A stretch of DNA of 64,000 nt, from NCBI GenBank assembly GCA_009760855.2, contig WPIO01000011.1, forward strand, positions 8,400,501 through 8,464,500, read 5' to 3'. Position numbers and translations under genes: made by a program. Source of the stretch: Cristatella mucedo (taxonomy: Eukaryota; Bryozoa; Phylactolaemata; Cristatellidae). Of this stretch, positions 34,945 to 46,300 are shown piece by piece (position 1 is the first letter of the stretch; each line of letters begins with the position of its first letter). The notes below the pieces were generated by a model. That model did no database searches. It was not told the DNA's origin and saw only the letters and a list, made by a program, of their open reading frames with translations.

Positions 34945-37060
34945 CTGCTGGTATCCTAAAGGCCCATGTAGCGCATTCGACGGCTATTTCCTATAGACAC
35001 GAGTTCATTCTGGACGCAGTCGTAAAACCTCAACGGCGAGTTCCCGTCAGCTGCACGAATGCAACTTCCTATTTCTCAGGTCCAGATAACTTCGCTCCGT
35101 ATACCCACTTTCTTCCGTTGGCTTAGTGCCTTGAGCATTCCTCAGCGAGCCACGAGCTTTATACTGGTACTAGCACTGCAGCCAGTTGCTAGACGTACCC
35201 TGGAGCCGGTGAACGTGGTGCAAACTCACTTTAGCAACTGTACGAAAATGTTGCGGCTGCACTGAGAGTGCACACTTGATTCCCAAGGCTTAGCAGTATG
35301 ACGTGAAAACTCGCGGCCTGCAGCTTAAAATGCTACTTAATGCAGGCTCTTTGCCTGGCTCTGAATGCTGAACCATTTACCAGTATGCAATTTGGCGATG
35401 TTGAGAATTGCTAGTGTATAAGTACAAATAAAAACGCTAAAATATATGAATACACTCAAAATATATTAGGTAGGAAGTAGCATGTATTGCATTGAGGGGC
35501 CGATAAGCGAGTTGTTATGTGATTAGACTGATGTTTCCCCACGCAGGTTTAGCGATATAGTATTTACACTCAATAACATCATTGCTGAGGCTCGTCTCAC
35601 CTAATCTTCCTCCTCCATCAATCGAAGTGAGCTTTTCTTTTTTATAAGTCGGGTTCGAGGTTACCTTTTTTTGCGAAGTGTACACTTCACAAGATTTTTT
35701 GTATGGCTCCGAAAAAACTGGCTCGTCAGGGCCTGTTCTGTCGATTTATCAAGGTCGTTAAATTGTATGAGCTTCCGGCTTAGCAACTATTTGCTCTTCC
35801 CAGCCCCCCTATAGCCATGTCTAGGCATAAGTTTGAAAGACCTGCAACTAATTGCTTGGCCAAGTCGTGATAAACTAATTTACATGTAGTAATTACCAAC
35901 TATCGTGTACAATTGTGGTATCTCACTAGAACATGAGCTGAGAGCCACTCACCAATCCCCATCGCTGTCGTGCGGTAGCTCTAGAAGTTGCTGCCCCTGG
36001 ATACATTCCGTGCTTGCCAATGCATATTTAGTGTGTTCGCGAGTCTCATATCTTGACTTTCAATGAGTCAGAAGAGCGCATACAAGTATATCAGCATTTT
36101 TAACTAATGCTAGTATCACCCATTAGCTACTTCGACAGGGAACACTTTTCGTCGCCAGTGCCACTGCTAGACGCAGCAAAAGGTATTATTCCCAATGTGC
36201 TACAATGCTAGTAGCTCTCTCATTTGATCACACTCATCCAGCGATTTATAATTTAACTTGGCAAAGTTAACATAACCTTCGGTTCCGGAAAGTACGGTGA
36301 ACCTGCTCAATGCCATTGCGATTTGGGCTTAAGATACTAAACAGATTTAAAATCCCATGTAGAATCCATGACCCTGGGTTAGCCTGATAATAGGTAATGA
36401 CTGACGAACATTTAAGCGATATCATATAGAGGTAATTATATATGGCACTTATAGTCACCACAGAATACTTCGAAGTCCAAGTTCACAGCAAGCCCAGCTG
36501 ATGGTGGGCAGTCGTTACTAATAAAGGGTGGCCGACTTAATACTTGATCGACATTGCAGTTGTTTGCCGAAAGGCCCTTACAAGGGCCATTAGCCAACAC
36601 CTACAATGCCTGTACTATTAAGCCTAAATCTAAACATCAATGTACACGATGCATTGATTATTTAAATACAGAGGTCGCTTGGCACCTTATATCATAACTA
36701 GGTGAGAAAACTAATTAACCATGAGATCTCTTGTGACTCAATCTAGTGATAGCCGAGGCTGTCGGCTAAGGGCTGGTGACATCGGTCGAATACAGGCCCT
36801 TCCTTACCTTTGGTGAAGTCCGTGGCTTGAGAATGAGACGTTAGTCTGAGTTGGAAATTAACACTTAAAATACAACTCCATTGACACCAATGACACCATT
36901 AGCAGATATGCTTGAATGCCGTTGCCAAAGCAGCTCAACAAGCCATCGAGCATTGAAGTCATCTAGTATTCCAACACTGCCACAAAAATACCATGGCCTA
37001 GCAACTGCTGAGGACAAAAGGTCACTCAAGACCTAAGTACACAAACAATCGGTCCATCAA
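34945..37060. other. SARS1-EMC3 intergenic DNA, nothing recognised
   Basis: About 2.1 kb, A+T-rich, with no exon, recognisable repeat or RNA gene. It includes a 14-bp perfect palindrome (gaagtgtacacttc, 35675-35688). Confidence 0.5.
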
Positions 37061-37067
37061 GCATCAG

Positions 37068-37073
37068 TTTATT
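37068..37073 (-). promoter_or_regulatory. Probable EMC3 polyadenylation signal
   Basis: AATAAA on the minus strand (tttatt on plus), about 216 nt past the EMC3 stop codon. Use is inferred from position. Confidence 0.5.
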
Positions 37074-37288
37074 AGCCAGCTGCATAACAACTTCACAAGA
37101 TGTTAAATGGCATAGATCTGTGTTGGCACACGACTTTCTTCTAATGTGCAAGCTCTTCAATTTAAATATAATACAAGTGGGCTTTCTGTATGACAGACAA
37201 CAACTAGTAATGCACGCTGTTGCTAGCTTCAGAGAAAGAAGCAGTTCACAACAGGACTTCATTTGCGTCACTTGGACCCAGTACGTGC

Positions 37289-37369
37289 TCACTCTTTGCT
37301 CGTAACTTCTTTTTCTAAACCCTCTAGTGCCCAACTGTAATGGCACATTTCCAGAGCTTCCCATTCAGC
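37289..37369 (-). CDS. EMC3: EMC3 last coding exon
   Basis: 26 codons plus [23 protein letters not shown], then EVTSKE. The acceptor is TTTATAG. EWEAL..WAL is the family signature at this position. The tail is shorter than in human EMC3. Confidence 0.95.
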   Translation of the reverse strand, partial: AEWEALEMCHYSWALEGLEKEVTSKE

Positions 37370-40300
37370 CTATAAACGTAAAGAAAAACTCGTGCAATCC
37401 ATGGATTTTTTTTAAAGGAATCGACAATGACAGAGGTTCCATGGAAATAACATGGGGTACGTCACCTCAAGCAGGCAGGCAGGCACTCGCGAGCTTGCAC
37501 TAACACGAGAGGCATGCAGTCGACACTTGCCATTAGAAACGACTGACAAGAATGCTACGAACAAGAAATGTTTGCAAACAAGTTGATCACCTTGAATGCC
37601 TTCCCGGGGTCCTGTTGCGACATGGCAGCTGCTGTTCCAGTCAACTGCTCTTGCATTGCCCTAGTCTGGTCAGCAGCTGAAACGCCAGAAGCACACTGGA
37701 TGAAAGGCATCATCGCCATCAGGGATGAGATGCGCAACGACTTATCATGTGCCACATCCAGAATGCAACGGACAAGGCTGTTAGTAAAACGCTGGCGTTC
37801 GATATCAGCCAGATTATGACTGCCAAAATATTATTTGCTGTTTTTGAATTGTAACAACTAGGGTCCGAGTATGTCATACATAATACATGAACAAGCTTAA
37901 AAGTATATTAAGTATAAAAGCATAAGTCATGTAATAGGCTCATAAGTATTATAAGTAGTATAAGCTTCACTCTAGCCGTTAAGCCAGGTAGGCCTGAGGC
38001 TTTGCACCTATACACAGTCCAGTGGTGCTCTGGGCATGGTAATAATAATAATAATAATAATAATGCATTTGCATAGCGCCATCGGAGAACTGAATCCCTC
38101 TCTAGGCACTTTACAGATGCTGCATATAAAGCATTACCAAAGGTTTGGTGGTAACATTCACAAGCAGCAGGCATAGTGTAAGCAGGTACATGCACATGAA
38201 GGACGAATCACAAAGAAATACTACTGCACTAGCCACTGGCAGCCAGCCACACGCCTTACTAGAGTTGTACATAGTGACAACTATAAGGAATGTCGTAACA
38301 TCAGAAAGAAAAAGCAAAGAGAACAGCAATAATACTTTCACCTTTTTTGTTTGAATCTTATTTGAATACGAAGTTTTTTCCTAATCTCTTATGCCTAAAC
38401 TAGAAAATAGCCATTGTTCTACATAAACTTTGCTTCTATGGTCAGGACAAAGATATTTTGAAATTCGCAGGCTTTGCGGTTAGGCAAGGTACAGAAGTAA
38501 GGTTCGCATACATAGTACAGATTGTGCTGCGACCCGAATCAGTGAGGGTTAGATGAACATAACACTACAGAACAGCACACATACAAATGTGACAATTCAG
38601 GTACCTTAAATGAGCATTCAATTTATGCTATTGCACAGCAAGAGAATATTGAATAACCACATTTGAGGGCATCAAGAGGTCACTTTTACAAGCAGATGCA
38701 TTTTACTCAGTGTGTGGACGATAAGAAAAAATTTGTGTAGAAGTGTGAGGCTTACAGAGCATACTTTCAGCTTGCCTGTGAAATCAGAACAAGCCTGGGG
38801 ACCTCATTCCACACGCAAACACTGCCAAGGGACCTCACCTCTTAAAGGTAATGTGAACACTTGCTGCTTACTAGGGGGATTTTTTGCACAACATTAGGTA
38901 ACGTATGAAATATTCTTTTTAAATCATACTATTCTTGTATGCTTTTAGGCTGGTACAGTGGGAAAAGAAGTTTATCATCCCAAGTTTTCCCAAGCCACGA
39001 AGTTTACCATCCCAAGAATTGGCTCAACCGACTGACGGATCAAATACCTGCTGCCTCTGCATGGCAGCTCCTTCTAAACTTCGAACTGACAAGAGTGCGC
39101 CTTCTACTATGTATTCACATATTCCTTCATATACAGGCCCAAGCACCACACTGCCCCCATGTCGCTAACCCTCTGGAGAGGGATCAGCCATCAGGCGAGA
39201 GCAGTAAGTCGAAAAGCGATGTAGATATTGCTGATCCAGAGTACAGTTTCATAGATGTGGCTGAGGAGAGAAAGCCATACTCCCAAACAGAAAGACCACA
39301 GCGATATGATCCGAGACCTTGATCTCATCAAGTCCAATGCTAAGCTTCTGACATCTAGGCTCAAGGAGTTAAACTTGTTGGATGAAAACACGAAAGTAAC
39401 ATGTCAGAGAAAGTGTCACCAACTTTTTCCAATTTTGCAAGACAGTGGCCGGTCTATTCGATGCTACAGGAATCACATCTAACTCAAGTGAATATTAACT
39501 GATTTAACAGCCTCTTTTTGTATAGAGACAGAAGAGCCTTAAAGACTATCACTACTTAGGCTTGCAGCAGCAATAAAAAGTGCCTATTCATTGACAGTTC
39601 ACGCAGATGCCTCAAAGCCTTGCTCGTTCATAAGGAGAACAACTACGTGTCTTTCCTTATGGCTCCCTATCTGTACCTCAAAACGACTACACCAATGCCA
39701 AGATTTTGCCGAGTGCCTTTAAGTATGGCATCTATGACTGGGAGGACTGCATGTCAAGTTAGGGCCTCGTTAAGCAATATGTCACGGTTTTATAATATGC
39801 TCCAAAAGCTTTCTAGCAATATTTAAGTATCCAATACGTCTTTCCAATGCTGCCGGAGGCAAAGGTCAAACAGGTATATCTTCGACTGCAAATAAAGAAG
39901 ACCACAGAGAGTAATGAATTCGCCAAGAAGCAGAACAAGACGGAGAAAGCAGCTCGGAACAGTTTTGTTTCAGAGGTTAAGGGCTTTCTAGGCAATCACA
40001 AAGCTGAAAACTATGACCGGGTTCAGGATTTCATAAAGAACTATGTCAAAATGGGATTCGAAATAACCCTCAAAGTCTATATCCTTGATGCTTATCTTGA
40101 AAAATTCAAGGAAAATCTGCGAGCTATGAGGAGCTCGGCGTTGGCTTTCAGCAAGATATACTGAACTTTGAATGTCATAAACCAAAGACAGTATAACGAA
40201 ACATGAATATGTTTGGGGGCTTCTTTGAGAATGCGATTTGTAGAAGAGCAGCAAATCTAGAACATCTAAAAATTTCATAAGCCTGATGAGGTCAGTTTAA

Positions 40301-43300
40301 AATGACGAGAATAATAGGGGTTAATTTTGATCCATATCAGTTCCTCCGACTAAATGTGAATCACAAGATGCGAATTTGCCAGGTGTCTCATGGAGATTGG
40401 GTTAACTTCAAGTGAGTCACCGTCTTGGTCACAAAAGCAAAGTTTTTAGGGAATAATAATAATTTCTATACTTATGCAGCATAATCAATAGGTAAATACC
40501 GTTTACTACCCAGAGACAAAACATATTACAGTGTAACAAACCTTTTTCTACGGTCCTAAGATAAACTAATCTCTACACAGGTGCTTTAAAACTCACTGAG
40601 AAGCTAAAACCAAGAGTATATTACAAGCAAGGTATCGTAAAGTAAAGTAAAACTCGTTGATACAATAAAGCAACACTGATGCCATAGTAACTATCACTTC
40701 TACTTTCAGCGGGTAATAAAGAATTGCCTTCTGCAGGACTCGAACCAACCATCCACCTCAAGAAGTACGAGCACTAAAGACCCTACGCTAAGACGTATAT
40801 AAACAAGCCAAATTTATAATTCATTTGTATAGCACCCTAAGAGAACTTCAGCTCGATCCAGGCACTTCACATAAGCCGCAGGGCTTGAGTCCACGACCTC
40901 AGTCATCAAACGCATTCACCTTGACCTCGTAACCCCTAAGCCAAACCAGGACTGCTCTACGGTTATATAAGCATGCAAACACATGCAAGTATAATGAATA
41001 GAGGTGAGGAAAAGCACACAAGAAGACTTATCAGTAACACTATTAGCAACATTAACTGCATCACATGCATAGATAAGCAAGCAAAGCATACACAAACAAA
41101 AAAGATAAGTTGGGAAAGGGGCTCAGGGAAAGAGCAGAACAGATGCATCTTTAGCAGAGTCTTAATTGATGCAAAGTCATTACAGGTAATGACTGAAGTC
41201 GGAAGCGAGTTACACTCAGAAGTGAGTGCATACGAACTGAAGGCCCAATCATCAACAGATTTCGATTTGGTTCAAGGAGCAGCTGAGGAACGGTGGTATG
41301 AGAGCACACGGGAGGAGCAAGGAAGACGGGGATAAGTAGGGGGGCGAAAGCGAGTGAAGGGACCCGTAGGCCAGAAAGAGGATTCTGAAGTCATTGATGC
41401 TTGAAAGGGAGCCAGTGAAGCTCGGACAGAAGTGGTCTGATGTGGCAGCAATGCAGTTGATCAACGACCATATGCGCTACTGAGTATTGCACCAGCTGCA
41501 GATAATTAAGAGCACAGGCCGGGAGTCCAGGATAAATGGAATTGCTGTAATCTAGACACGATGCCACTAGTTAAGAGGTCTTCCTAATTAAGAGTGACAC
41601 TATTATTTCCCATGACTATAAGGCTTGTCTTATCGTAATCAAGGTAAAAGAAACTAGTGGCAATCCAAATGCTGTAAGTGCGACTGTTGTCAATGCAGGC
41701 AGCAAGGGAATCAATTGAGTCACATGAGCAAAGCTGGAAAAGATCATGGGATAGGCAGAGCCAAGAGTCACCGACAAAGAATTAAAAACCGAAATCGAGT
41801 TTGGCGATGACGTCGGCCAGAGGGAGAGAATAGATAGTAAACAAAAGGGGGTCCAAGTTCCAACCCTGAGGCACCTCGTACTTTAAAATGACTTTCCAGA
41901 TGACCGACAGCAATTTAAAACTATACTTCGAATGCTCCTACCGAGGTAGGACCCAGTTAAGCACAATATGGCGGTGATACCTAGGTGTCCTGAGGGGGTC
42001 CGACGGATCTGGTGGACAAGATTAAAACTGATATGCTTCTTTGCAGCATTTCATTAATAGAAGCTATGACAGGTTCTTTAATTTTGTGGGATTGTCACAC
42101 TCATATGGCAGAAGCAAGTGGCACTTCCACTTTTGGCTAAGAATCGACTGATGGTAAATTGGTAAATCTTGCAGCCAAGCAGCAACTCAGAACGGCCATT
42201 TTTGTCATTTGCTCTAGGGACGCAGGCAGATCTTCGTTCGATGTTATTTTGGCATGCACAGTTCACATGCTATTTCTCATGTAAGTGCTCATGCTTGAAG
42301 CTCACAATTAGAGGACAACTCAACTTGCACGTGTCATCTTACCGTTATCGTGGCCAAGTATCAATGTGTAGACACTGCGCAAACCAAACACATTCAGAAA
42401 GTACCAGCTGGCTGAACTGACCCATGAGGCGTCAAGGGATGCCAGATTAACACCTCGCTGTAACATTTCCTTGAATCGCAAGGTCAGTGGGAAAGGCACC
42501 TTTGCTAAAAAGAAAGACAACCACTTTATGGTAAGACAAGCCGCATACGCACCTGTAAGCAAAGGTTTGCAGATAACAACAATGTACGTGAATCACAGTG
42601 AGCTGAACATCGGTGCCAAGAAAGGATGCTGCACGACAATGAAACGACGTAATGATAATAATAATAATAATAATGATAATGCACTTGATAAAGGGCCCTC
42701 AGAGAGCTCAATCTCTTTCTAGGCGCTTCACATTTGCTGCAAAGGGAAACGCGATTGAATGGTGAGTATGCTGTGGTGGGCAGGCACGGCAGTTGCATTA
42801 TACTAAGTAGAGTTTTTCTTTGAAACAAACTAGGCCAAACAAAGAACCCCACTAGCTTCACAAGTGCATGCAGCTTTATCAATGCAACAAAATATTATTG
42901 GTCAGTTTGAGCTTTTCTCGACGGCAAAGTTTGAGAAACTTGAGCTCTGAGCCATGCCATGGCCGATGCTCTATTTAAACTTTTGCCCCAACAGTCAAAG
43001 CCAAAAATTGTAATTATAAGTAGTGCAGCAACATGCAACATCAAATAGCAAAATGAACCATCAATTCTTTTGCTAACACAAAACATGCACAATGATGTGC
43101 TAAGAAGACGAAAATCACTAGAGCCTGCTATTCATTCGATGGTTGCTTCTCTCTTGGAATAAGCCAGCCGTACAACTTGAGCTCAAGAGCCAGCAAAAAA
43201 TGGGGCTAGCTGCATTGATCGCTTACATACCCTTCTTAGTACTCACTGCCCTGATACTTTCCCCAACAAGAGTGATGATACCAGGTATAGCTCTGAGCAG

Positions 43301-46300
43301 GATGGGTCAACCCAAATTCTCAGTGGTTGCAACGTTTCACAGGCTGGAATTTTTAAGGAGGATGTGTGGTGCTATGCAAAGCAGGCTAGCAAAATGTGGT
43401 TAGCAAAAGTAGCTGGAATCAAATTTGGATTTAGGTGTGCACGGTCCAACCTACACATGATGGCAGGTATGACATGAGACTGAGTGGAGGCATTAAATTT
43501 TTTTTTCGGCCCAGTGCCAGTGACCAGGCACCCCACGACCACTGGTGAGCCTGCTCTAGAAGTGTTGAACTCTAGGTCACTAACCCGAATGCCAGTTATT
43601 TTATGCTATATATCTAATATACTCCTTCCAGTAACAATAGGATGAAGACGATCACGAGGAAGAGTATCCTCGCAAAGCCATCCGAAGGCCACAGATCAAC
43701 AAGTCAAAATGTTTAAACTGGTATGATGCTCACGTCGGCATTCCAAAGTTGTCGGTTTAACCTCTGAGGACGATACGGCATATTTCTTTCTAGCACTAGA
43801 CATAGCTATTTAGAATGTTTGATGCTCTAGAAATCCGACTGAGTTCAGCCGATATTTGTTATATAGCATCCACGTGTATAGCCAGAGAACAGAACCAGGC
43901 CCTGGTGATAGAAAAATCTAGAGTATATCGTTCAGCTATATGCTTTGAGCAGTAGCACTGTCGGCCCACACACATCCACGACTGACAGCAAAAATAAACG
44001 AGCAGCAGGTCTAAGTCACTACGGAGCCTAAGCTAACTCAGTGTGCCAGGATAACAGTGTGCCAGGAAGCAACATCCGCAACAAGAATGTTGGTGGCACT
44101 GACGGGCACATAGCAGATGGTCATCTCAATTTCCCGAGTCTGCATGTTAAGCTGTACCGGCGTCAGAATATTGTTTTTGAATAGAACACTGCCCAAATAA
44201 CTTCTGGAGTACTATTTGATTATTGCTAGAATGTCAGATTGGCAGGCCATATGAAATATGCAGGGCTTGTTTAGTCTACATAAAAATGGATCTGCACAAG
44301 TGAAATTTTTTAAGCTTCAACACAAATGCCTGATTATATGCATATAAATGCACATAACAATGTTGCCACACAAAGCATACATGGGAATGGATAATCCCAT
44401 GAATGGGCTTTTCTTCACTGCACTACTACTGCTAACCAGTTCTTGACACGTAAATTTACTTTTTAGAGACGAGCCTCATTTAATTAGCAGGGGTTCCTTT
44501 GAATGCACTTACAGACAGTTGAGAGAGTGAGTATTTATTTCATGAAATTCTTTGTTACACTAGCAAGGGAGCAAGTTATCAAAATGGTGACTGGAAATCA
44601 CACAAGAGAGTGGCAGCAACAATAGCTGAAGTGAGCAACTAAATAAATGCTCACAACTTTTACTGCAGTGCAGTCCCGAGTAGCATGTAAAAATAATAAG
44701 AATGACGATAATACAACATTCGGATAGCAACCTAAGATGGAATACAAACATTAGCAGAGAATAATGATAGCTTCCTTTGATATGCTTAGTTTTCACCAAG
44801 GATTACAATATCTCAGTAGTATTTTATATCAACAATATAACGATTATCACTAAAAAGTGAAAACCAGAATCAGAGCTGCAATGCAACTGGACCACGACAT
44901 CAGAAGGTCAATTAAAAAGATACTGCCAGCTTCATCGACGATGCCAGCTACGTACTGGTTAAGAATCCCGAGAAGGCCCAATTGATCCAACCGCCAATGA
45001 CGATCATGGGAAGCATGTTGGTCAGATTTCCTTTCATCATCTCGGTCATCATAGATGGATCTAGAAATTACGTCACGAACAGATGGTCATCAGACAAGCA
45101 AGCAGGTCGGAAATGCACCCCTAATTCCTAGAGCTAATAAAGGCTCATAAGAGAGCCTTGCTGTCGCATGATACAAAATAGGTAAACTGAAATGCCGAGC
45201 TGGTTTGGTCCAACGGTTAAGGTGCTCGCCCTGAGGCATATGTGAAGAGCCCGAACAGAGATTAAGTTCTCTTTGGGCGCTATACAAATGAATTATATAT
45301 AAACGTTGGTGTGCTACATTAGCCACATACGCATTTTTTATGGCTCCTGAATTACAGTGATTAGGAACCGGTTACGTCATAGTCTATGGGGTTAGACGAC
45401 ATAAAAAGCTCAACTTACGTAATAGTCAGTTGTGCTTTGTGTTATGAAATGAGTTGTATACTATGGTTGGTACTTAACAAGTGTAGCTTCTATGGCTACC
45501 CAATAGACAGGTCTCATACAAATAATAACAATAATAATACATTTGCTGATGGGATGTCACAAATGCATGGACCAATTTAAATGTAGTATCACTGTCTAAG
45601 CAAGCCCAAATTTTAGCAATGTTATATAGCTGAAAGTAGGGTAAAGACGGTAGAGCTGATGTGGTCGTCTAGTGAAATGTCACTTTGGAACAGGACACTT
45701 AGATTTCGAGCAGATTCAGCAGGAGATGTGCTGGCAGAGCCGATTTTGAGCAGGTAAGTTTTTCAATTTATGAGTCACAGTAGGTTAGCCCATGCCTAGT
45801 AGGTTGGTTTGATCTTTATTCAATTGAGAAAGTTAGCTGCCATCTGAAAGTGCAAATGTCAGCAATACATGCAGCAAGGGATTTGAGTGAGATTGACAGG
45901 CTGCAAGGCTGGCAGGGATCAAAGCATAGATACAACTGTGTGTAACGGGCAAAGATATGAAAGCCTAGGTTGTGCTTTGCAATTATAGCGGTAAGAGAAC
46001 GAGTACAAACTGTGAAAAGAAGTGAAACAAGCACAGAGCCCTGTGGTAACCTATACTTTAGAAGCTCTTCGAATGATTATTGCCTGTAGACATCAGTGCT
46101 CTGGAGTCCCCCACTGAGATTGGACATGAACAATTGCAGTGCAGTGCCAGTGATGCCCAGACAAGAGGCGCTCGAGAAGGACTTCGCAATCAATAGTATC
46201 AAATATTGCCGAAAGATCGAGCAGAATAAGGAGAGACTCGGGTGCATTTTTGACAAGTTGTTATACACCCGAAGCAATGCTAACTTTGTAGAGCGACTAG

